DNA from: CALNYZ01 sp942490945
GTDB lineage: Bacteria > Pseudomonadota > Gammaproteobacteria > UBA6429 > Thiohalophilaceae
Direction: 5' to 3'
DNA length: 64,000 nucleotides
Assembly (NCBI GenBank): GCA_942490945.1
Contig: CALNYZ010000018.1
Location: 1,798,001-1,862,000, forward strand
Position numbers and translations under genes: made by a program. The notes beneath the pieces were generated by a model. The model saw nothing but the letters and a program-made list of their open reading frames with translations. It did not search any database and had not been told where the DNA came from. Shown piece after piece: positions 54,019-62,209 of the stretch. Every line of letters starts with the position of its first letter. The first letter of the stretch is position 1.

Positions 54019-54027
54019 ATTATAGCA
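54019..54027 (-). promoter_or_regulatory. Extended -10 promoter of the mnh operon
   Basis: The minus strand reads TGCTATAAT, a perfect extended -10 element, about 80 bp before the mnhE ATG. No good -35 is seen, which extended -10 promoters often tolerate. A hairpin CACCTG-N6-CAGGTG lies at 53986-54003 in the leader. A flanking inverted repeat TCTTTCGC / GCGAAAGA (53976-53983, 54012-54019) overlaps the promoter, possibly an operator or leader structure. Confidence 0.6.
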
Positions 54028-54110
54028 CCATAAACATGGCAAAAAATGCCCACCCATGGACTGTGAGCCTATAAATATCACTTTCTGCGTACATTGAATT
54101 TTTTCAGATG

Positions 54111-54151
54111 AAAAAAACAAAACCGGATACACTTTGATCATGTATCCGGTT
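54111..54151 (-). terminator. Intrinsic terminator after tRNA-Glu
   Basis: On the minus strand AACCGGATACA pairs with TGTATCCGGTT (11-bp stem, 9-base loop, 54121-54151) and is followed by TTTTGTTTTTTT. It ends the gltX - tRNA-Ala - tRNA-Glu transcript and separates it from the antiporter operon. Confidence 0.9.
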
Positions 54152-54162
54152 CAGTCAGTATA

Positions 54163-54239
54163 TGGCGTCCCCAAGGGGATTCGAACCCCTGTTGCCGCCG
54201 TGAAAGGGCGGTGTCCTAGGCCAACTAGACGATGGGGAC
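54163..54239 (-). tRNA. tRNA-Glu (anticodon TTC)
   Basis: A 77-nt cloverleaf with encoded CCA. The acceptor GTCCCCA pairs with TGGGGAC, the anticodon arm is CCGCC-CTTTCAC-GGCGG with anticodon TTC, and the T arm is AGGGG-TTCGAAT-CCCCT. It closely matches the enterobacterial tRNA-Glu. A truncated relic of the same gene lies at 45487-45551. Confidence 0.97.
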
Positions 54240-54280
54240 CTAAAACGTTTTGTAACCAGACCCGATGTTGGCCGGAAATC

Positions 54281-54356
<76 letters not shown>

Positions 54357-54437
54357 AGGGTGGATCTGGTCAAGGCGCGCACTTTACGGAAGCGCGTAGG
54401 TCCTGTCAAGATTTGCGTCGTGCTTGCCCTGTATTAT

Positions 54438-55841
54438 TTAGCTTTTATCAATATAGCTCAATGCTTTATCGATGCGCGCCAAGGTGGTGTCTTTGCCTAA
54501 TAATAGCAGCGTAACATCAATTGAGGGTGAGCTGGTTCCCCCTGTCACGGCCACTCGCAATGGCATGCCCACCTTGCCCATTTTTACACCCAATTCTTCG
54601 GCCACCTGGTTGACCACGGCGTGCAGCACGTCCGCTTGCCAGTCGCTTATTTCGGCCAGATGCTTGCGCATTGCGGCTAATACTGGGCTGGCTTCCTGCG
54701 TGAGGTTCTTTTTCGCTGCTTTTTCGTCATAACTGTCGATGTCATGATAAAAAAAGTGGCTCGCTTCGGCCATTTCGACCAGCGTTTTAGCACGCTCTTG
54801 CTGCGCCTTGACGACCTCGACAAGACTGGGTCCATTTGTTGGGTCAACTCCCCGTTTGCCGAGGTGGTAGCTTAAATGATGTGCAATATGCTCTGGCGTC
54901 GAGGTTTTGATGTAATGCTGATTCAACCAGAGCAATTTACCAGCGTTAAAGCTTGAGGCTGAATGATTTATGTCACTCACATCGAATTTTTCAATTAACT
55001 CCTCGAGGCTGAAGATCTCCTGATCACCGTGTGACCAGCCCAATCTCACCAAGTAGTTCAACAGGGCTTCAGGCAAATAGCCGTCATCACGGTATTGCAC
55101 CACGCTGACCGACTCACCGTGCACACGTTTGGAGAGCTTGGCCCCGTCTTCGGCCAATATCATGGGTAGATGCGCGTATACGGGCGGTTCAATGCCCATG
55201 GCTTTTAATATGTTGATCTGCCGTGGCGTGTTGTTGAGGTGATCATCGCCACGAATAACATGACTCATCTTCATGTCCATATCATCGACTACGACGGTGA
55301 GGTTGTAGGTTGGTGTGCCATCAGTGCGCTGGATGATTAAATCGTCCAATTCGCTATTTTGGATGCTGACTTTGCCACGCACCAGATCGTTTATGACAAC
55401 CTGGCCTTCCAGAGGATTTTTAAAGCGCACCACATGCGTGTCATCCGCGCCTACTGTCTTGTTGCGGCAATGGCCATCGTAACGTTGTTTTTCCTTGCGC
55501 TGCTTTTGTGCTTCACGCAGAGCATCGACACGTTCTTTGCTGCAATTGCAGCGGTAGGCGTGCCCGGACGCAATAAGCTGCTCAATAACTTCCTTATAAC
55601 GGTCAAAACGGTGCGTTTGGTAAAATGGACCTTCATCGTATTCTAGCCCCAGCCAGGTCATGCCTTCGAGGATAGCATTCACCGAGGCTTCAGTAGAACG
55701 CTCCCGGTCGGTGTCTTCAATGCGCAAGATGAACTGACCACCGTGTTTGCGGGCATAAAGCCACGAAAACAGGGCTGTACGGGCACCACCTATGTGTAAG
55801 TACCCCGTAGGACTGGGTGCAAATCGAGTGCGAGTCGTCAT
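54438..55841 (-). CDS. gltX: Glutamate-tRNA ligase
   Basis: GltX charges tRNA-Glu with glutamate. The class I signature appears at the start (RFAPSPTGYLHIGGARTALF, HIGH-like HIGG) and later as KLSKRVHG (the KMSKS counterpart). A zinc-type CNCSKERVD ... DGHC segment is present. The start at 55841 (MTTRTRF, 467 aa) fits the family better than an 8-codon longer frame. The gene lies directly upstream of tRNA-Ala and tRNA-Glu, so enzyme and tRNA may be co-transcribed. Confidence 0.97.
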   Translation of the reverse strand: MTTRTRFAPSPTGYLHIGGARTALFSWLYARKHGGQFILRIEDTDRERSTEASVNAILEGMTWLGLEYDEGPFYQTHRFDRYKEVIEQLIASGHAYRCNCSKERVDALREAQKQRKEKQRYDGHCRNKTVGADDTHVVRFKNPLEGQVVINDLVRGKVSIQNSELDDLIIQRTDGTPTYNLTVVVDDMDMKMSHVIRGDDHLNNTPRQINILKAMGIEPPVYAHLPMILAEDGAKLSKRVHGESVSVVQYRDDGYLPEALLNYLVRLGWSHGDQEIFSLEELIEKFDVSDINHSASSFNAGKLLWLNQHYIKTSTPEHIAHHLSYHLGKRGVDPTNGPSLVEVVKAQQERAKTLVEMAEASHFFYHDIDSYDEKAAKKNLTQEASPVLAAMRKHLAEISDWQADVLHAVVNQVAEELGVKMGKVGMPLRVAVTGGTSSPSIDVTLLLLGKDTTLARIDKALSYIDKS

Positions 55842-55966
55842 CTGAGAGCCTTGGGTTAGCGACAAAGGCCCGTATTCTACCCTGACATTACAGAATGTAC
55901 AGTCGCATATCTGTTGTTGTGAAATTATAAGATATTGTAATTACTGGTAAATATGGATTTTCAGGC

Positions 55967-55994
55967 AAAAAAATACCCTGGCTGTGTGCCAGGG
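55967..55994 (-). terminator. Orphan intrinsic terminator upstream of gltX
   Basis: On the minus strand CCCTGGC-ACACA-GCCAGGG is followed by TATTTTTTT. The 7-bp GC stem and U-run are a textbook rho-independent terminator. No protein gene ends here, so it belongs to a small RNA or to premature termination before gltX. Confidence 0.85.
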
Positions 55995-56100
55995 CAAGGG
56001 TGTGTTGCGCATCGCTGCGCAGGGGAGGAAGAAAAAGTACACTCAACGTCCGTAAATTCGCTACACGGCACAAAACGAATTAAATCATGCACCGATGTGC
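55967..56100 (-). ncRNA. Candidate small RNA upstream of gltX
   Basis: The terminator at 55967-55994 is preceded on the minus strand by a hairpin (TGCGC-AGCGAT-GCGCA) and an unpaired TTCCTCCCC. Such C-rich tracts in small RNAs often pair with Shine-Dalgarno sequences. The 5' end is unknown and no good promoter was found. Extent and existence are inferred. Confidence 0.35.
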
Positions 56101-56299
56101 TCAGTATCGGCACAAAATGATGGCAACTTTAATAAATAATCAAAATAATTCGTGATACTGCTAAAGTCTTGATAAATATGACTTTTGTGTGCGAAATTGC
56201 GCGCCTTATTGCGCATCTGGTGGGCCGTAAGCCAAGAATATGTTACAAAATCCACCAGTAGAGTGTACTCACCTAACCTGTACCCTAGAGTGTAGCAAC

Positions 56300-56669
56300 A
56301 TGATAAATAATTTCCGGCGTTTGCCTGCATTTTATGCGATTTTTTTCTGTCAGGTCTGGCTTTTGCCAAAGAATTGGCCAGGGTTGCTCTTGATTTGACC
56401 ATGACTGAAGACAGCATAATTGCGCTTATCCTGTTTGTTATCGCCTATATACTTGTTGTTACTGAAGAATTTCTCCATATATGTACATCCAAGCTCGTCA
56501 TCATTGTCGTTGGATTCATCTGGATACTGGTGGGCATAATCTATGCTAGTCATGGTGATCCCCATGCAGCCGCACGGCACACAAGGACAATCTTGAGGAG
56601 TTTCCCAAGCTGATCTTTTTCTTACTGGCCGCGATGACCAGCATCAATACAATCGAAGAATGTAATTTA
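56300..56669 (+). pseudogene. Decayed nhaD-type Na+/H+ antiporter fragment
   Basis: The strand carries the start of an NhaD-like antiporter split over three frames. A possible leader (MINNFRRLPAFYA) is followed by FFLSGLAFAKELARVALDLT, TEDSIIALILFVIAYILVVT-EEF, KLVIIVVGFIWILVGIIYAS and, after another shift, DNLEEFPKLIFFLLAAMTSI-NTIEE. It then stops at TAG (56669), leaving about one quarter of a normal gene. These match the NhaD N-terminal pattern (LDLT ... YILVVTEEFLH, IWILVGI, LLAAMT-IN-LEE). The protein is not functional. Confidence 0.8.
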
Positions 56670-56778
56670 TAGCTGGATCTAGGCAAGTGCGCCAGGTTAT
56701 GCGGCAAGTATTTGGGTACATTTATTAATTAATAAAGTTTAAATCTGCTTTCGTGCAGAAGCGGGTTGGAATATTTAC

Positions 56779-57498
56779 TCACTCGTTTTTTGCTGATCGC
56801 AACCATACACACTGTCCTTCACTCTTTTCATTTATTATCGCCAGACGTTCATCATGTGCCAGCAACTCATCTGCTGACGCGTAGAGTATGCGTGTCTTTG
56901 GGTATTGTTTTTTTATGGTATTTTCGCTGGAGAGTTCGGAGTTGCGTTGTGGTGCTTCTTCAACGAGCGACAAGGTCGCCTGTCCGCCCGTCATGGCCAG
57001 ATAGGTATCGGCGAGAATTTCCGAGTCGAGCAAGGCGCCATGTAAGGTGCGTTGCGTGTTGTCAATATCGTAACGCTTACACAAGGCATCCAGACTGTTT
57101 CGCTGTCCTGGATGCATACGTCGGGCTAATGCCAGGGTATCGAGCACGGTACAAATATCTTCTATTTGCAGCGTGTTATTGGCGTGCAAGTTGAGTTCAT
57201 TATTTAAAAACCCGACATCAAACGGTGCGTTATGAATAATCAGTTCGGCGCCACGAATATATTCGATAAAATCAGACATAACGTCACCGAAGACAGGCTT
57301 GTCAGCAAGAAACTCGCGCGTGATGCCGTGGACTTCCTGGGCGCCCTCATCGATATCACGTTCAGGATTAATGTATTGATGATAATTGTTGTGCGTAAGC
57401 CGACGATTAACCAGTTCCACGCAACCAATTTCGATGACACGGTGACCCTGACTGGGCTCCAGCCCGGTCGTTTCGGTATCTAATACTATTTGTCGCAT
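56779..57498 (-). CDS. dnaQ: DNA polymerase III epsilon subunit (proofreading exonuclease)
   Basis: The start at 57498 (MRQIVLDTETTGLEPSQGHR) gives a 239-aa protein, the usual size. ExoI is LDTETTG (D7, E9), ExoII is HNAPFDVGFLNNEL and ExoIII is HGALLDSEILADTYLAM, all present. The C-terminal part should bind the polymerase alpha subunit. The enzyme removes misincorporated bases during replication. It follows rnhA by 19 bp, as in many gammaproteobacteria. Confidence 0.96.
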   Translation of the reverse strand: MRQIVLDTETTGLEPSQGHRVIEIGCVELVNRRLTHNNYHQYINPERDIDEGAQEVHGITREFLADKPVFGDVMSDFIEYIRGAELIIHNAPFDVGFLNNELNLHANNTLQIEDICTVLDTLALARRMHPGQRNSLDALCKRYDIDNTQRTLHGALLDSEILADTYLAMTGGQATLSLVEEAPQRNSELSSENTIKKQYPKTRILYASADELLAHDERLAIINEKSEGQCVWLRSAKNE

Positions 57499-57517
57499 AT
57501 TATTTTTTGACCTTCGC

Positions 57518-57952
57518 TCAGAGTGAATCGACACCCATATTCGCCAACTCATCGGCACGTTCATTTTCCGGGTGGCCATTGTGACCTTTTACCCATTGCC
57601 ATTTTATGTCGTGTTGATTGGCGAGCGCATCCAGCACTTGCCAGAGATCGGCATTTTTTACCGGCTTCTTCGCAGCAGTACGCCAGCCATTGCGTTTCCA
57701 GTTTGGTAGCCATTCGGTAATGCCTTGCATGACATACTTTGAATCGGTGAACAGAACAACGCTGGATTTTTTGTTGATGGCTTTTAACGCTTCAATTGCC
57801 GCGGTGAGTTCCATACGATTATTTGTTGTGTCGTTGACGCCGCCAAACAACTCTTTCTCGTTATCTTTAAACCGTAATAGTACGCCCCACCCGCCCGGAC
57901 CAGGATTGCCGCGACAGGCTCCATCTGTATAAATTTTTATTGGTTCACTCAT
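57518..57952 (-). CDS. rnhA: Ribonuclease HI
   Basis: The 144-aa enzyme degrades RNA in RNA-DNA hybrids. Catalytic residues D10 (IYTDGACRGNPGPGG), E48 (NNRMELTAA), D70 (LFTDSKYVMQGI) and D134 (NERADELAN), with H124 in the flexible loop (KGHNGHPEN), are all in place. The basic handle (WKRNGWRTAAKKPVKN) is present. The start overlaps the methyltransferase gene by 8 bp. Confidence 0.98.
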   Translation of the reverse strand: MSEPIKIYTDGACRGNPGPGGWGVLLRFKDNEKELFGGVNDTTNNRMELTAAIEALKAINKKSSVVLFTDSKYVMQGITEWLPNWKRNGWRTAAKKPVKNADLWQVLDALANQHDIKWQWVKGHNGHPENERADELANMGVDSL

Positions 57953-58763
57953 GATTGTCGGCTATTTTACGTTTGCGTTTTTGTGATGAAAATGGTTCTA
58001 CCAATCCGGGCATGACACGGCGACTGTACCAGCGTGGCCTTATCGGTGTCAGTGTTTCAACCCGTTTTTTTGCCACGATAACATACCCGCCACCAAAAAA
58101 ACGAAACAGCTTGCGACCAATCGGTTCAAGAAATCGTGTACGTTTTAACAAGCCATTACGGCTAAATGGCGGTCGATAAAAATAATAATGCACGATTTTG
58201 ATATCAAATCCTAACAGTGCCAACCAGTCTTTAACGCGCTGCGCTGTGTAGAACCTGCCACACCAGGGTAATTTACGACGCCAACCAAACAACAGCTTCC
58301 ACACCATCCATAACGACACCGGATTTATTGCGGTAAGCACGAGATGGCCTTCAGCAATCAGAACGCGTTCTACCTCTCTTAAGACTTCATGTGGCTGCTC
58401 ACAGAATTCCAGCACATGCGGCAGGATAACCACGTCAACCGAATCTGTCGCTATCGGTAGCATCAGCGGCGAGGCCTGAACCTGGGCGACTTGTTCTGGC
58501 AGCAAACTGATGTCCATGACAAAGCAATGTGCGATGCGACTGGCATCATAGAGGGGTGAGTCACCTACCACACCCATTTGACAGAGATGGTAGCCAAATA
58601 AATTGGGTAATATTTCATCAAGCAGGGATTTTTCTTCTATCGCCAGACGTGATCCAAGCGCACTATCGTGCCAGTCGAGCAAAAGCTGCCAGACCTTCGG
58701 CTCGGGCACACAGCCTTTGAGCAGCTTTTTAGTGAGTGAAAATCGAATTCTTTCCATAAACAA
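57945..58763 (-). CDS. SAM-dependent methyltransferase
   Basis: The 272-aa protein has the class I (DUF/Methyltransf_11) fold. Motif I is degenerate (MGVVGDSPLYDASRIAHCF), followed by LMLPIATDSVDVVILPHVLE and VLREVERVLIAEGHLVLTAI-NPVSLW. It is the usual neighbour of rnhA in gammaproteobacteria. Its substrate is not established from sequence. A basic C-terminal tail (SSQKRKRKIADNHE) is notable. Confidence 0.85.
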   Translation of the reverse strand: MFMERIRFSLTKKLLKGCVPEPKVWQLLLDWHDSALGSRLAIEEKSLLDEILPNLFGYHLCQMGVVGDSPLYDASRIAHCFVMDISLLPEQVAQVQASPLMLPIATDSVDVVILPHVLEFCEQPHEVLREVERVLIAEGHLVLTAINPVSLWMVWKLLFGWRRKLPWCGRFYTAQRVKDWLALLGFDIKIVHYYFYRPPFSRNGLLKRTRFLEPIGRKLFRFFGGGYVIVAKKRVETLTPIRPRWYSRRVMPGLVEPFSSQKRKRKIADNHE

Positions 58764-58877
58764 TGACTTAGCTGAATATCGTCGTTAATCTGCTGAACAT
58801 GTGCTACCAGAGTGTACACACTATCACAGGCTAAATGCCAATTCGTATGCAATGAAGACTCTGTACAGGTACACCAC

Positions 58878-58906
58878 TTGACCTGTCGGTCAACACTTCA
58901 TAACAT
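58878..58906 (+). promoter_or_regulatory. Sigma-70 promoter of mltD
   Basis: TTGACC (58878-58883), a 17-bp spacer and TAACAT (58901-58906) give a plausible promoter with a leader of about 58 nt before the ATG at 58971. The region is divergent to the methyltransferase operon. Confidence 0.55.
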
Positions 58907-58970
58907 GGGCGCTCACAACGCGATAGCCGCTAAGCTATTAAATTAAAAGATAATTAAATAAGAAGAAAAT

Positions 58971-60737
58971 ATGCGCCTTATATCAATTTTATTATTAGCC
59001 GTTTCATTATCTGCCTGTGCTATACCTCAGCAAGATGACTCACTTACACCTCCGGTTTCTGCTTCTGACCGCGCATCCGTAGAAGTAGCGGAAACTGGTC
59101 CGGCCAACAAGCCGGGCGCCAGTGAGATCGTAAACAGCGGCACGGAAAACAAAACGCCGGCAACTAATTCAGATACCAAAATTGCTGAAACAGTAATGAC
59201 CAGTCTTGAAAATAATGACGCACTGGTTTCTGCAAACGAAATCAACCAAATTGATGGCGAAAATGTTGTAACAGAAGAAGCCGCCTACGATGAATTGTTT
59301 CCCCGCATAGATTTATGGCAACGCATTCGTAATAAATTTTCAATTCCAACCCAGCAAGACAACAGGAAGTTACGACGTCAAATTGAATGGTACGCAAGCC
59401 ATCCTGAATATATGTTGCGTGTCACACAACGCGCTGAACCCTATTTGCATTTCATCGTTAACGAAATTGAAAAAAATAACGTCCCGATGGAAATTGCCCT
59501 GCTACCCATTGTTGAAAGTGCCTTTAAACCTTTTGCCTACTCGCATGGCCGTGCTGCCGGTATCTGGCAATTCATACCTTCCACAGGAAGACGTTACGGA
59601 TTAAAACAAAACTGGTGGTACGATGGACGACGCGATATTTATGCATCAACCCAATCTGCCATTAAGTTACTTTCAAATCTTGCAAAAACATTTGATGGTG
59701 ACTGGTTGCTGGCACTGGCGGCCTATAACTCGGGCGAAGGTACGGTAAAAAGAGCCATTCGTAAAAATAAAAAACGTGGCAAGGCTACCGATTTCTGGTC
59801 ATTAAAACTCCCGCCCGAAACAAGTGCCTATGTGCCAAAATTGATCGCATTAAAGCGCATTGTCTCCGACCCCGCTCACTACAATATCGAGCTAACGCCA
59901 ATTGACGATGCGCCCTATTTCACAAAGGTCGATATTCCGGATCAACTCGACCTGGCGAAAGTTGCTGAGTTAAGTGAAATTGACATCGAAGAAGTCTATA
60001 CATTGAATCCGGCATTCAACCGCTGGGCAACTTCACCGGCTGGCCCACACTATGTATTGTTACCTATCGAGAAAGCTGAAAGCTTTGCAACCAAACTTGC
60101 CGAACTTCCCAAACAACAACGCATAAAGTGGATCCGTCACACCATTCGCAGTGGCGAAACAATCAGTGCAATCGCAAGCAAATATAACACCAGCATATCC
60201 AGTATAAAAAAAGTCAACGGCATGCGCGGCAACTTTCTACGCAAGGGTCACAGCCTGATGATTCCGGTTGCGAGCAAAAATATCCGCGCATACAAATACA
60301 CCGCTGCGCAACGCAGAAGTGAACAACAAAATATCAAACGTAAGGGCATTAAAATTACACATATCGTACAAAGCGGCGATACGTTCTGGGGCCTTGCACA
60401 ACAGCACAGCGTCGGTGTCCGACAACTTGCCAAATGGAATGGCATGGCACCCCGCGATACCTTAAAACCGGGACAGAAACTTATTATCTGGTCTCGCACA
60501 GGCAAACAGCTGTCACACAATGATCCTGGTAAATTTGAATTACCGCCGCAGCGAAAAATAGTACAACGAGTAGGATATTATGTACGTAAAGGGGATTCAC
60601 TCGCCCGCATAGCCAGTAAATTTCGTGTCAGCATTAACCAGTTACTGCGCTGGAATGGCAAACTCAATACCGACAAGTATCTGCAGCCGGGACAACGACT
60701 AACCCTCTACGTCGATATCACACGGCAATCGAGTTAA
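58971..60737 (+). CDS. mltD: Membrane-bound lytic murein transglycosylase D
   Basis: MltD cleaves peptidoglycan glycan strands in the periplasm. The lipoprotein signal ends at C16 (LLAVSLSAC). A low-complexity acidic linker leads to the SLT domain: IALLPIVESAFKPFAYSHGR with the catalytic glutamate near residue 181, AAGIWQFIPSTGRRYGL and LALAAYNSGEGTVKRAI. Three LysM modules follow at about residues 389-432, 464-507 and 537-582 (for example HIVQSGDTFWGLAQQHSVGV). The 588-aa protein is longer than the 450-aa E. coli form, which has two LysM. Its neighbourhood (methyltransferase, rnhA, dnaQ) is conserved. Confidence 0.95.
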   Translation: MRLISILLLAVSLSACAIPQQDDSLTPPVSASDRASVEVAETGPANKPGASEIVNSGTENKTPATNSDTKIAETVMTSLENNDALVSANEINQIDGENVVTEEAAYDELFPRIDLWQRIRNKFSIPTQQDNRKLRRQIEWYASHPEYMLRVTQRAEPYLHFIVNEIEKNNVPMEIALLPIVESAFKPFAYSHGRAAGIWQFIPSTGRRYGLKQNWWYDGRRDIYASTQSAIKLLSNLAKTFDGDWLLALAAYNSGEGTVKRAIRKNKKRGKATDFWSLKLPPETSAYVPKLIALKRIVSDPAHYNIELTPIDDAPYFTKVDIPDQLDLAKVAELSEIDIEEVYTLNPAFNRWATSPAGPHYVLLPIEKAESFATKLAELPKQQRIKWIRHTIRSGETISAIASKYNTSISSIKKVNGMRGNFLRKGHSLMIPVASKNIRAYKYTAAQRRSEQQNIKRKGIKITHIVQSGDTFWGLAQQHSVGVRQLAKWNGMAPRDTLKPGQKLIIWSRTGKQLSHNDPGKFELPPQRKIVQRVGYYVRKGDSLARIASKFRVSINQLLRWNGKLNTDKYLQPGQRLTLYVDITRQSS

Positions 60738-60741
60738 CTGC

Positions 60742-62166
60742 TTAATCAAACACTTTATTTTCGATGGTAAATTCTTTAATTCCGGCGGTAAATTGTTTTT
60801 GATAGGCAAACTTCTCATCATAAGCATCGATAGTCCGAAACTGCTTCTGTTTGAGTGTCAAGGTTTTACAGTCAAGACCGTATATCTTTAAATCTCGAAA
60901 TCCACCACCCCCTCCACCTGAACGCTCAAGTAATGCTGCAACAATATATTTGGCGCTATATTTACCACAAAGCTTACTGCCAATACTTTTTTTATCTCCA
61001 AACAAAAATTGATCTGTTTCTGCGCCAAAAGCAAGTGCAGTGATTTTTGTTCCTGGATTAACTATCGATTCATAATAGTGTTTCATTTCATTTGTTAACG
61101 CTTTTGACATAGCTGCGAGCGAGGTAATCCCGTACTGAACAGACTGATCTGAATGTTCCCCGTATGCTGTCACGATTACTGTCTGATTTTGATTGTCTGT
61201 GTTCGCTACGGTATTTTTAAATCCTGATTTAGTATTATTAAAAATTCTGTTTCGTTCGCAAAGTTTGATTAATGCATCAGAAAATTCAATTTGATATGGA
61301 AACTTGTCAATTGTCTTATGAATAATACGCGCTTCAAATATGTCAGTCTCTTTTGTTTCACAATTATAGGCTTTAAATTTAACCATTCGGAAATAGCCTT
61401 GCCCGCCAGTTTCATCATCCATCGCGCCACCGATTAGTACATCAGAGTTTGTGGTGGCACACAGCGAGTTGGCTGCCTTATGTATATCGCCGAAAACAAA
61501 TCCCTCTGTTTCACGGGACCAACCAACTGGATGAATAACCGATGTTTTCGTTTTTATTTTTTTCAGAGCCGTTACCATTTCGCCTGTTAGCAATTCTGTG
61601 AAGCGTTTACTGGAAGTAATACCTTTATCTATAGTTGCGCGACTCTTGTCTCCAAACGCAAATACACCTACCTTGTAAGCCTTATCACTTGATTTTAAAA
61701 TGACTTCTTGTGGCGATTCATTTATAAGGGTTGTCTTGCCAATACGTAGCGTTGTATAGGTTATTTTCGACATCAAAAAATCGACCCACTTCAAATAATT
61801 TGGGTGAATCACTTCAGCTGAAGTGCCGACACGGCTATAGTTTAAATTCTGGCTATCGTGATATTTCACAGCAATTTTATGTCTATCATATTGAATTTTT
61901 ATATAGGCGATGTGCTTATTACGCACAACTAACTTGGCAATAATCTCACCGGGAGTAAGTTTTTCAACTGTCCAGACATTCTCCGGGAAACTTGCGCGAT
62001 CGATGGCGTCCAGAAGCAAGTCCTGTACCTGGTTCAATTCCAACCCCTGTTTGTTGGCAAAATACTTGACCGGCGGATTTTCCAGTAACGTAGTAGCCGC
62101 CTGGGAAACGCTCGTCCACAGGAGCATCAATACAAAAACAATAATTTTTGATCGCAAAATATTCAT
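60742..62166 (-). CDS. Exported protein with duplicated unknown domain
   Basis: The start at 62166 has GAAGG 5 nt upstream and a good Sec signal (MNILRSKIIVFVLMLLWTSV-SQA). A longer frame upstream overlaps the ABC gene. The 474-aa product has no recognised family. After about 130 residues it contains two related halves. Each has an ITS(S/L)-hhT.EM helix, a segment ending FGDxKxx-x-LC, a glycine-rich GGQGYFRMVKFK / GGGGFRDLKIYG strand and a final 'DxFxYQ' segment. Conserved cysteines (SLCATT / KLCGKY and YNCET / LDCKT) may form disulfides. Its 3' end is 4 bp from that of mltD. Confidence 0.7.
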   Translation of the reverse strand: MNILRSKIIVFVLMLLWTSVSQAATTLLENPPVKYFANKQGLELNQVQDLLLDAIDRASFPENVWTVEKLTPGEIIAKLVVRNKHIAYIKIQYDRHKIAVKYHDSQNLNYSRVGTSAEVIHPNYLKWVDFLMSKITYTTLRIGKTTLINESPQEVILKSSDKAYKVGVFAFGDKSRATIDKGITSSKRFTELLTGEMVTALKKIKTKTSVIHPVGWSRETEGFVFGDIHKAANSLCATTNSDVLIGGAMDDETGGQGYFRMVKFKAYNCETKETDIFEARIIHKTIDKFPYQIEFSDALIKLCERNRIFNNTKSGFKNTVANTDNQNQTVIVTAYGEHSDQSVQYGITSLAAMSKALTNEMKHYYESIVNPGTKITALAFGAETDQFLFGDKKSIGSKLCGKYSAKYIVAALLERSGGGGGGFRDLKIYGLDCKTLTLKQKQFRTIDAYDEKFAYQKQFTAGIKEFTIENKVFD

Positions 62167-62209
62167 ATTACCTTCTAAACGTATCAGGTTACACAATGGG
62201 GTTACCGGT

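Larger units (their letters stand above)
55866..56299. other. Intergenic region with no protein gene
   Basis: This stretch of 434 bp between gltX and the nhaD remnant has no convincing coding sequence; the short open frames lack family features or ribosome sites. It contains a clear minus-strand terminator (55967-55994), a second hairpin (56006-56021) and a C-rich segment (TCTTCCTCCCC on the minus strand). These suggest a small RNA or leader. Confidence 0.5.

Noticed and set aside
55888..56073. A 61-codon minus-strand open frame over the orphan terminator
   Set aside because: Its middle is made of the two hairpins. There is no ribosome site. It is better explained as non-coding RNA.
56085..56580. 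Two minus-strand open frames opposite the nhaD remnant
   Set aside because: Translations look random and the plus strand carries a recognisable NhaD sequence.
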